In this document: positions 1 to 8,195 of the stretch, piece by piece | Numbering within the stretch: position 1 is the stretch's first letter | Layout: every line of letters begins with the position of its first letter | NCBI GenBank assembly: GCA_029553955.1 | Contig: JAKPJZ010000131.1 | Span: 1 to 33,777 of the forward strand | Direction of reading: 5' to 3' | Source: Chloroflexota bacterium | GTDB lineage: Bacteria; Chloroflexota; Anaerolineae; SpSt-313 | DNA: 33,777 bases | Made by a program: the position numbers and the translations under genes | Notes under the pieces: model-generated | What the model was told of the DNA's origin: nothing | Seen by the model: the letters and a program-made list of their open reading frames with translations, nothing else | The model's database searches: none

Positions 1-150
1 CCGGAACGGGGCCTTTTGGGGGGTCTTTTTGGCGGGTTGGCCAGAGCCGTGGCCGCCCGCGGGCGCACAGGCACCTGTGCTTGCGGAGGTTGCGCTGCGC
101 CCATGGGGCGGCCACGGCTCTGGCCAACCCGCCAAAAAGACCCCTTCCGG
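1..150. repeat. Long intergenic inverted repeat (family B, copy 1)
   Basis: Arms 20-58 and 106-144 pair perfectly over 39 bp around a 47-base middle that holds its own small palindrome (ggcacctgtgc region). The flanks (CCGGAACGGGG at 1-10, CCTTCCGGG at 143-151) resemble those of the element at 23581-23737, and the right arm resembles 24613-24650, so this is one copy of a dispersed family. No open frame across it looks real. It probably marks the 3' end of a gene lying outside the window to the left. Whether it terminates transcription is inference; there is no T tract. Confidence 0.85.
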
Positions 151-260
151 GCCACGGCCGGGAGGCTGCGGAGCGTGTCAGCCGGCAGCTACCCGGATAG
201 CCAGCAGTGGCAGCGCCAAGTACGGTTGTAGCACTAGGACCCCTCGCGGGGGCAGCGGAT

Positions 261-289
261 TTGACGGACTGTGCAATCGGTGCTATAAT
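261..289 (+). promoter_or_regulatory. Sigma-70 type promoter of rho
   Basis: A -35 box TTGACG (261-266) and a perfect -10 box TATAAT (284-289) are separated by 17 bases, with TG at 281-282 giving an extended -10. Transcription would start near 296. Confidence 0.8.
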
Positions 290-295
290 CGACGG

Positions 296-545
296 TAACC
301 ACAATTGGGTGCCTTCAGCATCTATTCTTGGGGGCATGACGAGCGCTCAGGGCGCGCCCCCGGTCCCGTTCCCCTCAATGTCCGTCAGGGTCTTCCCATG
401 GGTATTAGCCCCAAAACAGCCTTATGCGCCCTTGGCCAGCAGAGGATTGTTGGCCATAGCGGCTGTTCGAAATTCGCACTCGGCCGTAGACAATTGAGCG
501 ATGCCGAGATTCACGCTGGATGTAGAGCGTGAGTGGGAGTGTGCA
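296..545 (+). other. Long 5' leader of rho
   Basis: About 250 transcribed but untranslated bases separate the predicted start point from the rho start codon. I see a direct repeat ttggcca (438-444 and 452-458) and a GC-rich palindromic patch (ggcgcgcc near 351), but no convincing short peptide with a ribosome binding site. In E. coli the rho leader is the site of Rho autoregulation; that this leader serves the same purpose is inference from length and position only. Confidence 0.4.
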
Positions 546-1790
546 GTGGACATAGCAGAGCTTGAAGAACGAACCCTCACAGAGCTGCGCGAGATCGCGA
601 AAGAGCAAAACATCTCGGGGTACAGCCGGCTCAAAAAGTCCGACTTGATCCTCCGGCTCTTGCGTGCGCAGGCCGAGGGACAGGGCCTGATCTTTGGTGG
701 TGGCGTTCTGGAGATCGTGCAGGATGGCATTGGCTTCCTGCGCTCCGACCACCTCTTGCCCGGGCCCGACGACGTCTATGTTTCGCAGTCGCAGATCCGT
801 CGCTTTGGGCTGCGCACTGGCGACATGGTCATTGGCCAGGTGAGGCCGCCCAAAGACACGGAAAAGTACTATGGCCTGCTGCGCGTGGAGGCGGTGAATG
901 GCCTCGATCCGGAGGCGGCCAAGCGCCGGCCCCATTTTGGGGACCTGACGCCGATCTTCCCGCTGCGACAGTTCAAGCTGGAGACGACGCCCAACATCTT
1001 GGCGACGCGCCTGCTCGACATGCTGGCGCCTATCGGCCGCGGCCAGCGCGGCCTCATCGTCTCGCCGCCCAAGGCAGGCAAGACCACCGTCCTCAAGCAG
1101 ATCGCCAACGGCATCAGCGGCAATCACCCCGACGTGCACCTGATGGTTGCGTTGATCGGCGAGCGGCCGGAAGAGGTTACCGACATGGACCGCTCCGTCG
1201 AAGCCGAAGTGGTCGCCTCGACCTTTGACGACCCGGTGCAGGATCACGTGCGCGTGGCCGAAATGGCGCTGGAACGGGCCAAGCGCCTGGTTGAAGGCGG
1301 CCGCGATGTGGTGATCCTGCTGGACAGCATCACGCGCCTGTCGCGCGCCTACAACCTGATCGTCCCGCCCAGCGGGCGCACCCTCTCCGGCGGCCTCGAC
1401 CCGGCGGCGCTCTTCCCGCCCAAGCGTTTCTTTGGCGGTGCGCGCAATATCGAGGAGGGAGGCAGCCTGACCATCATGGCCACGGCCCTCATCGACACCG
1501 GCAGCCGCATGGACGACGTCATCTATGAAGAGTTCAAGGGCACCGGCAACATGGAGCTGCACCTGAACCGCAAGCTGGCCGAACGCCGCATCTTCCCGGC
1601 TTTCGATATCGAGCGCTCCGGCACGCGGCGTGAGGAGCTCCTCATCCCGCCCGAGACCCTCTCCAAGGTCTGGACTCTGCGCCGCATGATCGACGCCATC
1701 GGCGGCAACGAGGCACTGGCGCCCGTGATCGAGCGCCTGGCGCGAACGCGCACCAATGAAGAGTTCCTGAACACTCTGAGTAGGGACTAG
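546..1790 (+). CDS. rho: Transcription termination factor Rho
   Basis: Rho is a hexameric RNA-dependent ATPase and helicase that pulls RNA polymerase off untranslated transcripts. The protein has an N-terminal Rho_N helical domain ([20 protein letters not shown]), a cold-shock-like RNA-binding fold, then the RecA-type motor with P-loop SPPKAGKTT and Walker B segment [16 protein letters not shown]. The GTG at 546 is chosen as start because GGGAG (535-539) lies six bases upstream and the residues after it match the usual Rho N-terminus; an in-frame ATG at 501 would add 15 atypical residues (MPRFTLDVEREWECA). At 414 residues the length is typical and no long insertion is seen. A hairpin follows the stop at once. 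Rho matters for this locus because the intergenic palindromes here lack T tracts, so termination may be Rho-assisted (inference). Confidence 0.97.
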   Translation: MDIAELEERTLTELREIAKEQNISGYSRLKKSDLILRLLRAQAEGQGLIFGGGVLEIVQDGIGFLRSDHLLPGPDDVYVSQSQIRRFGLRTGDMVIGQVRPPKDTEKYYGLLRVEAVNGLDPEAAKRRPHFGDLTPIFPLRQFKLETTPNILATRLLDMLAPIGRGQRGLIVSPPKAGKTTVLKQIANGISGNHPDVHLMVALIGERPEEVTDMDRSVEAEVVASTFDDPVQDHVRVAEMALERAKRLVEGGRDVVILLDSITRLSRAYNLIVPPSGRTLSGGLDPAALFPPKRFFGGARNIEEGGSLTIMATALIDTGSRMDDVIYEEFKGTGNMELHLNRKLAERRIFPAFDIERSGTRREELLIPPETLSKVWTLRRMIDAIGGNEALAPVIERLARTRTNEEFLNTLSRD

Positions 1791-1792
1791 CC

Positions 1793-1838
1793 CGGACTCC
1801 CCAACTTGTTGGGGCCGTCTTGTTGGGGCCGGGTCCGG
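1793..1838 (+). terminator. Hairpin after rho (small hairpin family, copy 1)
   Basis: CCCCAA (1799-1804), loop CTTG, TTGGGG (1809-1814) form a tight hairpin; an outer pairing of cggac (1793-1797) with gtccg (1833-1837) encloses it. No T tract follows. The 27 bases 1793-1819 recur at 3112-3138 with only two differences, and these swap a C-G pair for a G-C pair inside the stem. Confidence 0.65.
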
Positions 1839-1892
1839 CTTCTCGGATAGGGCAGGTCTTCAGGTCGTCTAGACTCGAGGTCACCACCACAG

Positions 1893-3020
1893 ATGCACTC
1901 CACACTGGATGGAGCACGGCGTGCCTGGCTGCGCGTGACGCGCGGTTGGCCCGCCGGAGCTTGGATCCAGGCTGCCAGCCGCACCTTCCTGGAAGCCAGG
2001 AACGATTTCCCCGCCTTGTCGCGCTGGGGCATGCATGCTACGGTCACGGGCCTTGCCGTCGCGGCCATTGTCACGAGCCAGCTCTCCGGCCTTGCGGGCT
2101 GGGCGGGCCCGGTCAGCGCGGCCCTGCCGGCCACCGTTGCCGATGCGATCGCCCCCGACAGACACACGAGCGCCCGCGGCAGCGCCGGCTTCTTGGTGCG
2201 CCTCGCCCAGCCGCGCACGGCGCTGGGCGAGGCGCCGGCGGCCGCGCCTTCGGGGCAGGCGACCCTTGCAGCCCAGCAGCGCGGCACCGTGACCTACACG
2301 GTGCAGCCGGGCGACACGGTCCTGCGCCTGGCCGAGCAATTCGGCGTCACGCCCGATACCATCCTATCGGCCAATGGTGAGCTGGCCGGGAACCCCGACC
2401 TCCTGAAGCTCGGCCAAGAGCTGGTGATCCTGCCCGAATCGGGCGTGCTGCACGAGGTGCAGGCCGGCGAGACGCTCTCGTCGATCGCGCAAGACCACAA
2501 GACCGACGTTGCGACCATCATTGCCTATCAAGACAACAACCTGGTCGAGCCCTATACCCTCGAAGTGGGCCAGAAGCTGTTCCTGCCTGGAGCCGAGCTG
2601 CAGGGCGGGCTCGCGCCGCGCTATGCGGCGGCCGGGGCCGGCAGCTCGGCCTACGCGGCGACGGGCCGCTTCATGTGGCCGACGACCGGCTACCTTACCC
2701 AGTACCCCTGGGCGTGGCACGTGGCCATCGACATCGGCACGGCGACGGGCACGCCGATCTATGCCGCCGATTCGGGTTACGTCTTGGAAGCAGGCTGGAG
2801 CAACGTTGGCTATGGCCTGCACGTTGTCATCGATCACGGCAATGGCTACCGCACCCTGTATGGCCACATGAGCGTCGTCATCGCCCAGGCCGGCCAGTCG
2901 GTGCAGAAGGGGCAGCTCATCGGCAGGGTGGGCTCCACGGGCAACTCGACCGGCCCGCACCTGCACTTTGAGATCTATCTGAACGGCGCGCTGCAGAACC
3001 CGCTGAACTACTTGCCCTGA
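1893..3020 (+). CDS. LysM and M23 peptidase, secreted cell-wall hydrolase
   Basis: Predicted peptidoglycan endopeptidase or EnvC/NlpD-like factor acting outside the membrane. Residues 1-45 are a polar N-tail, then a hydrophobic segment (about 50-75) that serves as signal peptide or anchor. Two LysM modules follow (about 132-180 and 185-232, each starting YTVQPGDT or HEVQAGET), then an M23 domain (about 272-372). The zinc ligands expected for the family are visible: H276 and D280 (WHVAIDIG), H325 (TLYGHMS) and H356/H358 (GPHLHFEI), so it should be catalytically active. The start at 1893 has only a weak upstream GAGG; the ATG at 2031 directly before the hydrophobic stretch is an alternative. 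It is convergent with a penicillin-binding protein, consistent with shared work on the wall. Its TGA stop is the first codon of the 44-bp palindrome that follows. Confidence 0.9.
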   Translation: MHSTLDGARRAWLRVTRGWPAGAWIQAASRTFLEARNDFPALSRWGMHATVTGLAVAAIVTSQLSGLAGWAGPVSAALPATVADAIAPDRHTSARGSAGFLVRLAQPRTALGEAPAAAPSGQATLAAQQRGTVTYTVQPGDTVLRLAEQFGVTPDTILSANGELAGNPDLLKLGQELVILPESGVLHEVQAGETLSSIAQDHKTDVATIIAYQDNNLVEPYTLEVGQKLFLPGAELQGGLAPRYAAAGAGSSAYAATGRFMWPTTGYLTQYPWAWHVAIDIGTATGTPIYAADSGYVLEAGWSNVGYGLHVVIDHGNGYRTLYGHMSVVIAQAGQSVQKGQLIGRVGSTGNSTGPHLHFEIYLNGALQNPLNYLP

Positions 3021-3109
3021 GTGCTTGTGAGGGAGAGGTGCAGCGACAGGCCGGGGCCGCCCGAAGGCGGCCCCGGCCTGTCGCTGCACCTCTCCCTCAC
3101 AAGCACTCA
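3018..3109. repeat. 44-bp perfect hairpin between convergent genes
   Basis: Arms 3018-3061 and 3066-3109 are fully complementary, with a four-base CGAA loop. The left arm begins with the TGA stop of the M23 gene, and by symmetry the right arm begins with TGA on the other strand. It lies between two convergent genes and could end transcription from both sides (inference). No T tract. Confidence 0.95.
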
Positions 3110-3111
3110 CT

Positions 3112-3138
3112 CGGACTCCCGAACTTGTTCGGGCCGTC
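3112..3138. terminator. Hairpin after the PBP gene (small hairpin family, copy 2)
   Basis: CCCGAA (3118-3123), loop CTTG, TTCGGG (3128-3133). It matches the rho-terminal hairpin over 27 bases apart from a compensatory pair swap (1802/1811 C-G versus 3121/3130 G-C). It overlaps the last codon of the minus-strand PBP gene, so the PBP transcript would carry it and then the 44-bp hairpin. Confidence 0.65.
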
Positions 3139-5878
3139 ACGGCGTGGAGCTTGGCCTGGCCTCGCTGGTCGGTGCTGGCTCGGCCGTGGGCGGCTCCTCG
3201 GTGGGCGGGGCCGCGGTCGGCTCGGGCGTGCTCGTGGCGCTCGGCGCGGGCGTTGGCGTGGGTGTGCGTCCGCGCGTCGGCGCAGCGGTCACCGTCGCCG
3301 AGGGCGTTTGGGTCGGAAAGGGTGTGGGTGCCGGCGTGGCCTGGTTGTTCACCCGCACGCGCACCCTCGCCTCCTGTGTGTTGCCCTGGCCGTCGAGGGC
3401 CAAGACGCGCACCGTGTAGACGCCGTTCGGTACGTCACTAGTCGTCCAGTGGCTGAGATGCCCATCGAAGATGCCGGTCGAGGGGTATTCGGCGATCGTC
3501 ATCCAGTGGCGTGGGTCCTCGCCCGAGCCGAACTCGAGGCGGACCATGCGCATGCCGCCCATCAGCACCGTGCCGCGGAACTCGAAGAGGCCGCTGATCT
3601 CCTGGCCATCGCGCGGCGAGCTGAAGCCGATCTGCGTCTGGCCGGTGTGGATATCGCACTTGTCACTGGGCGGCTGCGGCTTGTTGTTGGCCAGCGCCCA
3701 GTCGCGCCCATCCTCGGGATAGGCCTCGAAGAGCTTTTCCTCCACGGTGTTCGCCGGGCAGAACTCGGTGGCCAGCCTGCCGCTGACCTTGCAGATCCTG
3801 ACCTTCTGGTGCACTGAGCAAGTCTCTCTCGGCTGTGTTCCGGCCGCAAAGAGTTCCCTGCGCCTGTTGGGGCAGTCGGCCGTCGGCAGTTGGCCCGAGA
3901 CGGCGCAGACCTCGGCCTCGACGATGCCCGCAGGGCGCGGGAAGGCAGTCGCCTGCTTGCCCTCGGCCGCCATGATGGGCAGCGCTTGCTCCATAAAGTC
4001 GTGCCAGACGGGCCCCGCACCCGACGAGCCGGCGATGCGGTCCATCTGCGAGTTGTCGGTGTTGCCCACCCACACGCCGGTGACGAGCGACGTGGTGTAG
4101 CCGACGGTCCAGGCATCGTGATAGTCGTTGGTGGTGCCGGTCTTGACTGCGGCGGGCACCGAGAGATTGAGCACGCTGCCGCGCCCAAAGGTGGCGGCGC
4201 GCGCGTTGTCGTCCGACAAGATGCTGGTGATCAGGTAGGCGCGCTGTGGGTCAAGCGCCGCACGACCCTGGCCAGGGTCGTACTTGTAGAGCTCTTTGCC
4301 GCTGGAATCGCTGATGCGCAGGATGGTCGCCGGCTGGCGCCAGGTGCCGCCGTTGGCAAAGGCGCTATAGGCACCGGTCATTTCGAGGAGCGTGACCTCG
4401 CCGCCGCCCAGGGTGAGCGACAGGCCATAGTTGGTTTGATTCAGCGAGTTCACGCCCAGGCGATGGGCCATTTCGAGCAGCGAGCTGATGCCGACGTACT
4501 GCAGCGCCTTGACCGCCGGAATGTTGTACGAGTTGCCCAGCGCTGTGCGCACCGATACGGGCCCGTGCTCCTTGTTGTCATAGTTCGAGGGCTCCCAGAA
4601 GCCGCTGGGGTCGCTCGCATCGGAGTACTTGACGTTGGTGTCCATGATCATGGTGGCCGGGGTCCAGCCCTTCTCGAAAGCCGCCTCGTAGGTCAACGGC
4701 TTGATCGAGGAGCCCGGCTGGCGTGGCCGGATGGCCACGTTGACCTGGCCGTCGATGGCATCGTTGTTATAGTCGACGCTGCCCAACATGGCGCGGACCT
4801 CGCCCGTGGCCGGGTCGATGGCAACCAGTGAGATGTTGTTGGCCCGGTGCGCGTTCAGCTCGGCGATGCGCTGTTGTGCCACCTGCTCGGCGGCTTGCTG
4901 CATGCGCAGGTCGAGCGTGGTGTCGACCCGCAGGCCGCCGCGGTAGAGCAGATCGGTGCCGTACCGCTGCTCCAAGAGCTGGCGCACGTAGAAGACAAAG
5001 TGTGGCGCCTTGATGTCGTACCTGAGCTGTGCTAGCTTGACCGGCTCGGCCTTGGCCGCATCGGCCTCCCGCTGCGTGATGTAGCCGTGCTTGACCATAC
5101 GGTCGAGTACCACCTCGCGGACCTCCAACACCGCCGGCAGGTTCTGGTAGGGGTCGTAGATTGCCGGGGCGGGCACGATGCCCACGAGCAGCGCCGATTC
5201 GCCCAGCGTGAGGTCTTTGACCTCTTTGCCGAAATAGGTCTCGGCCGCGGCGGCGACGCCGTAGGCCAGGTTGCCATAGTAGATCTCGTTCAGGTAGGTC
5301 TCGAGGATGGTGTCTTTGTCATAGGTGCGTGTGATCTCGGCGGCCAGCACGGCCTCCTGCACCTTGCGTTTGAACGTGACTTCGCGGCCGACAAAGAGGC
5401 TTTTCACCAGTTGCTGCGTGATGCCGCTGGCGCCCGAGACGATCTCACGTTGGGTCAGGTTCTGCCAGAAGGCGCGCGCGATAGCCAGCGGGTTGAAACC
5501 CATGTTGGAGTAAAAGGTCGGGTCCTCGGTCGCGACCGTCGCAGTGATCAGCGAATCGGGGATGTCTTTGAGCGGCACGAGGGTGCGCCTGCCGCCGGTG
5601 GGGTCGAAGACCTCCCAGAGCAGCTCGCCGTTGCGATCATAGATCTTGGTGCTGACGAACGAGGCCGCGCGCGCGCGTAACTCGCTGGGCGAGGGCAGCC
5701 GCAGTGCAATGATGACATAGGTGCCCAGGCCGACGGCGAGCGCGGCCACCGAGATGGTCAGGATTGCCGTCACAGAGAGCACAAAGCCACGCCAAAAGAG
5801 CGCTCGGCTCTCGCGGGGTCCATCCTCAGGGGGCTGCGGCGGAGTGCTGCCTTGTGGCCGATAGATCGGTTCACACAT
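3137..5878 (-). CDS. Class A penicillin-binding protein (PBP1-type)
   Basis: A bifunctional peptidoglycan synthase: the GT51 domain polymerises lipid II and the transpeptidase domain crosslinks stem peptides. Order: cytoplasmic proline-rich tail, one membrane segment (about 31-58), GT51 with the catalytic glutamate in VATEDPTFYSN (E118), then transpeptidase motifs SSIK (S390 nucleophile), SYN (450-452) and KTGT (579-582). After about residue 690 comes a cysteine-containing linker (motifs ending CSVHQ, FCPAN, KCDIH), an Ig-like beta domain (about 740-840) and a low-complexity tail rich in P, T, S, A and E, probably a wall-spanning spacer. At 913 residues it is longer than a minimal PBP1 because of these C-terminal parts. 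The start ATG at 5878 has a weak ribosome binding site. Convergent with the M23 hydrolase. Confidence 0.96.
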   Translation of the reverse strand: MCEPIYRPQGSTPPQPPEDGPRESRALFWRGFVLSVTAILTISVAALAVGLGTYVIIALRLPSPSELRARAASFVSTKIYDRNGELLWEVFDPTGGRRTLVPLKDIPDSLITATVATEDPTFYSNMGFNPLAIARAFWQNLTQREIVSGASGITQQLVKSLFVGREVTFKRKVQEAVLAAEITRTYDKDTILETYLNEIYYGNLAYGVAAAAETYFGKEVKDLTLGESALLVGIVPAPAIYDPYQNLPAVLEVREVVLDRMVKHGYITQREADAAKAEPVKLAQLRYDIKAPHFVFYVRQLLEQRYGTDLLYRGGLRVDTTLDLRMQQAAEQVAQQRIAELNAHRANNISLVAIDPATGEVRAMLGSVDYNNDAIDGQVNVAIRPRQPGSSIKPLTYEAAFEKGWTPATMIMDTNVKYSDASDPSGFWEPSNYDNKEHGPVSVRTALGNSYNIPAVKALQYVGISSLLEMAHRLGVNSLNQTNYGLSLTLGGGEVTLLEMTGAYSAFANGGTWRQPATILRISDSSGKELYKYDPGQGRAALDPQRAYLITSILSDDNARAATFGRGSVLNLSVPAAVKTGTTNDYHDAWTVGYTTSLVTGVWVGNTDNSQMDRIAGSSGAGPVWHDFMEQALPIMAAEGKQATAFPRPAGIVEAEVCAVSGQLPTADCPNRRRELFAAGTQPRETCSVHQKVRICKVSGRLATEFCPANTVEEKLFEAYPEDGRDWALANNKPQPPSDKCDIHTGQTQIGFSSPRDGQEISGLFEFRGTVLMGGMRMVRLEFGSGEDPRHWMTIAEYPSTGIFDGHLSHWTTSDVPNGVYTVRVLALDGQGNTQEARVRVRVNNQATPAPTPFPTQTPSATVTAAPTRGRTPTPTPAPSATSTPEPTAAPPTEEPPTAEPAPTSEARPSSTP

Positions 5879-5971
5879 CTCGCTGCTATCCTGCCGTGTA
5901 GAGAGACGTCAGACGGTAGACGTCGGCGAGAGTCCGGGTGTTCCATAGCCTTGGAGGGTCGTAGTGTCTGA

Positions 5972-5999
5972 ATTATAGGCGCCAGGGGAGAGGCGTCAA
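5972..5999 (-). promoter_or_regulatory. Promoter of the PBP gene
   Basis: Read on the minus strand: TTGACG (5999-5994), 16 bases, TATAAT (5977-5972). Transcription would start near 5965, leaving an approximately 85-base leader that contains two gacgtc copies (5907-5912 and 5919-5924). Confidence 0.7.
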
Positions 6000-6022
6000 A
6001 TAAGTGTATGCTGATTGAATTT

Positions 6023-6090
6023 CACCGCAGAGGCGCAGAGGGCGCGGGGATGATCCGGCATACCTCCGCGCCCTCTGCGCCTCTGCGGTG
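6023..6090. repeat. Inverted repeat of the CGCAGAGG type after rpiB
   Basis: Arms 6023-6047 and 6066-6090 pair over 25 bp with an 18-base loop. The arm is itself a run of near-repeats of cgcagagg. Hairpins built from such units recur between genes in several phyla (recalled, not checked). It lies 3' of rpiB and 5' of the PBP promoter. Confidence 0.85.
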
Positions 6091-6108
6091 TATCTCGTAT
6101 CCGAAAGC

Positions 6109-6573
6109 TCAGGCGTCGGCCTCGGGCCCCGACCAGCGCCGCTCGATGGCGCTGATCTTGTCGACGCGGCGGGCGTGGCGGCCGCCTTCAAAGGAGGCGC
6201 CGAGCCAGGCCTCGAGGATGGCCTCGGCCAGCCCATCGCCGATGACGCGCGCGCCGAGGCACAGAATGTTGGCGTCGTTGTGGGCGCGGGCGAGGCGCGC
6301 CATGAAGGGGTCGTTGGCCACAGCCGCGCGAATGCCCGGCACCTTGTTGGCGGCCAGGCTCATGCCGATGCCGGTGCCGCAGATGAGGATGCCGCTTGCA
6401 GCGCGCCCGGCGGTGATCTCGGCGGTCACGCGCTCGGCATAGTCGGGATAATCCACGGACTCGGGGCTGGTGGGCCCCAGGTCCACCGCCTCATGGCCGC
6501 GGGCCTGGAGCCAGGCAACGATCTTGCTCTTGAGTGCAACGGCAGCATGGTCGGAAGCGATGGCGATACGCAT
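6109..6573 (-). CDS. rpiB: Ribose-5-phosphate isomerase B
   Basis: Interconverts ribose-5-phosphate and ribulose-5-phosphate in the non-oxidative pentose phosphate pathway, in the cytoplasm. At 154 residues it is full length for RpiB. Visible signatures are the N-terminal MRIAIASDHA (D8, H9), the catalytic cysteine in ILICGTGIGMS (C65 with T67-G68), and H98 in AHNDANILCLG. It starts 14 bases after the aminotransferase stop, so the two are very likely co-transcribed. LacA/RpiB relatives can act on other sugar phosphates; the ribose assignment rests on overall family similarity. Confidence 0.95.
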   Translation of the reverse strand: MRIAIASDHAAVALKSKIVAWLQARGHEAVDLGPTSPESVDYPDYAERVTAEITAGRAASGILICGTGIGMSLAANKVPGIRAAVANDPFMARLARAHNDANILCLGARVIGDGLAEAILEAWLGASFEGGRHARRVDKISAIERRWSGPEADA

Positions 6574-6587
6574 GCAGGTGCGCTCCA

Positions 6588-7751
6588 CTATGGCTTGAGC
6601 AGCTCGCGCTGGGCGGCGGCCACGCCGGCACCCGGCTCGAAGCGATAGCCCACAGCCGCCAGGCCCTGCTCGATAGCGCCCAGGGTGGCCAACAGGTCTC
6701 CGGCGCTGACGGCGCCCATGTGGCCGATGCGGAAGTAGCGCGTCTTGATCTCGGGCTGCAGGCCGCCGGCCAGGATGGCGCCGGCGCCAAGGACGGCCTT
6801 CAGCAGCTCGGGGCCGACGCCTTCGGGGTAGTAGGGCGCCGTCATGGTGTGCGCGGCCACCGCCGGCGCGGCCACCTGCCCCAGGCCCAGCGCCGCGATG
6901 CCCGCTTTGCAGGCGTCGCCAATGCGGCGGTGCCGCCGGAAGCGCGCCTCCAGGCCCTCGGCCAGGATGTGCCCCAGGCTGACGTCGAGGGCAGAGACCA
7001 GGTTGACGGCGGGCGTGGCAAAGTAGCTGGCCCGCCGCGCCTCGTAGGCTTCCATGATTGGCAGCCAGTTGGCGAAATCGGCGTAATAGTTGGCGACCGG
7101 GCTCTGGCGCGCTCGCCAGGCGTCGATGGCCAGTGGGCCGGCGACCAGTAGTGCCAACCCGGGCGGCACACCGATGGCCTTCTGCGAAGCGGTCAGGTAG
7201 ACGTCGACGCCCCACTCCTGCTGGCGGCACTCTTCGCCTGCCGTCGCACAAACGCCATCGGCCACGCAGAGCGCACCGTAGCGCCGGGCGAGGGCGGCAA
7301 TGCCCTGCACGTCGGCCAGCACGCCGGTCGATGTGTCGACGTGAGTGACCGTCACCAGCGCATAGTCGCCCTGCTGCAATGCCGCTTCGACCTCGTCGGC
7401 GCCCGGCGCGCCGCCCACCGGCGCGCGCACGTGGCTCACCTGCGCGCCGTAGCGTTCGAGGATGGCGGCGAAGCGGTCGCTAAAGTAGCCCGTGTTGACC
7501 ACGAGGGCGCGGTCACCGGGCTCTACCAGGTTGGCGACCGCCATGTCCATGGCCAGCGTGCCCGAGCCGGCCACGACGAAGGGCTGACCGCCGGGGCACA
7601 GGAACACCTCGCGCATGCGCTCGAGCGCGCGGCCGAAGACCTCGCAAAAGTCGGCGGCGACGTGGCTGATGGTGGCTTGCCCCATCGCCTGCAGCACATC
7701 GGGCTCGAACTCGATGGGGCCGGGGATCATGAGAAGCGTGCGACCTTTCAT
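6588..7751 (-). CDS. Class V PLP aminotransferase (serine/alanine-glyoxylate type)
   Basis: Fold-type I aminotransferase of the alanine-glyoxylate or serine-pyruvate group, which moves an amino group to glyoxylate or pyruvate. The PLP lysine is K191 in LTASQKAIGVPPG, and the cofactor-holding aspartate is D165 in CVADGVCATA. The N-terminus MIPGPIEFEP and the glycine motif VVAGSGTLAMDMA are typical, and 387 residues is the usual length. The ATG at 7751 has a strong GGAGG five bases upstream. It is the first gene of a two-gene operon with rpiB. Substrates cannot be told apart by eye; phosphonate and 3-hydroxykynurenine relatives share this fold. Confidence 0.9.
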   Translation of the reverse strand: MKGRTLLMIPGPIEFEPDVLQAMGQATISHVAADFCEVFGRALERMREVFLCPGGQPFVVAGSGTLAMDMAVANLVEPGDRALVVNTGYFSDRFAAILERYGAQVSHVRAPVGGAPGADEVEAALQQGDYALVTVTHVDTSTGVLADVQGIAALARRYGALCVADGVCATAGEECRQQEWGVDVYLTASQKAIGVPPGLALLVAGPLAIDAWRARQSPVANYYADFANWLPIMEAYEARRASYFATPAVNLVSALDVSLGHILAEGLEARFRRHRRIGDACKAGIAALGLGQVAAPAVAAHTMTAPYYPEGVGPELLKAVLGAGAILAGGLQPEIKTRYFRIGHMGAVSAGDLLATLGAIEQGLAAVGYRFEPGAGVAAAQRELLKP

Positions 7752-7783
7752 GGCGCCTCCATTGGTAGTGTGCCTTCTATTCC

Positions 7784-7812
7784 AGCATACCACAAAGGGC
7801 CGAAAGTGGCAA
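7784..7812 (-). promoter_or_regulatory. Promoter of the aminotransferase-rpiB operon
   Basis: Minus strand: TTGCCA (7812-7807), 17 bases, TATGCT (7789-7784). The spacing is ideal and the boxes moderate; a short leader of about 30 bases follows. Confidence 0.5.
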
Positions 7813-7827
7813 CGGTGCACGCTGCGA

Positions 7828-7920
7828 GGGGTATGTCCCATCATCGTTGGCGACCGGCTCTTGGGCTTGGCACGAACCCGGCCATTGCCCGGGTGCCCCA
7901 CAACTGTGGGATATGCCCCA
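7828..7920 (+). repeat. Imperfect palindromic element (family C, copy 1)
   Basis: The ends GGGGTATGTCCCA and TGGGATATGCCCC are inverted copies (11 of 13 match), and an inner stem pairs ggca/cccgg with ccggg/tgcc. The left half matches 22655-22706 closely (both contain TCCCA, GGCGACCGG, CTTGG and GCACGA in that order) and, more weakly, 28260-28290. It sits between divergent genes. Confidence 0.7.
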
Positions 7921-7928
7921 AGGCATGC

Positions 7929-7956
7929 TTGACCCGGTGCAAGAGGTGAGTATAAT
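7929..7956 (+). promoter_or_regulatory. Promoter of the kinase/ANTAR regulator operon
   Basis: TTGACC (7929-7934), 16 bases, TATAAT (7951-7956). Transcription would begin near 7963, leaving an approximately 200-base leader in which I see only a 7-bp inverted repeat (tcgccct/agggcga) and no gene. Confidence 0.65.
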
Positions 7957-8165
7957 CCAGCGTGAGAGGTCGCCCTTTCTGCAGTCTGTGTGGCAACGGC
8001 GTCCTGACTCCTCAGCGACCAGGGCGAGTCGCGGTTTCCAGAGCGGGAAGTCTGACGATGACGGCTATTGTGGTGGAGGCGCAGAGCTCTCTGATCTGTT
8101 CCTACAGCGCATAGCAGGCGGAGGGGCGTAGACCCTGAAGGCGTGCTGGAGCAAGGGGGGTCAGG

Positions 8166-8195
8166 ATGGTCGATGGCGTAGGCGCTATCGACCAT
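8166..8195 (+). promoter_or_regulatory. Hairpin over the kinase start codon
   Basis: Bases 8166-8178 pair with 8183-8195 (13 pairs, one G-U) around a UAGG loop. The ATG of the kinase is the base of the left arm, while the GGGGGG Shine-Dalgarno (8155-8160) stays just outside. Such a structure would hinder initiation unless opened. If translation instead begins at GTG 8223, the hairpin is part of the leader. Confidence 0.55.

Noticed and set aside
501..545. ATG at 501 as start of Rho
   Set aside because: No ribosome site, and 15 atypical residues before the conserved N-terminus; GTG 546 with GGGAG fits better.
405..1562. Long open frame on the minus strand opposite rho (385 codons)
   Set aside because: Antisense shadow of a strongly recognised gene in GC-rich DNA; residue composition is His/Arg/Asp-rich and there is no family signal.
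3150..3350. Degenerate tandem DNA repeat
   Set aside because: The periodic GGC/GTG pattern is explained by the Pro/Thr/Ala-rich C-terminal tail of the PBP.
3021..3419. Plus-strand open frame after the M23 gene
   Set aside because: Begins in the 44-bp hairpin and then reads antisense to the low-complexity tail of the PBP gene.
7963..8165. ANTAR target (paired hexaloop stems) in the kinase operon leader
   Set aside because: No adjacent pair of short stems with six-base loops carrying A at position 1 and G at position 4 was found by eye.
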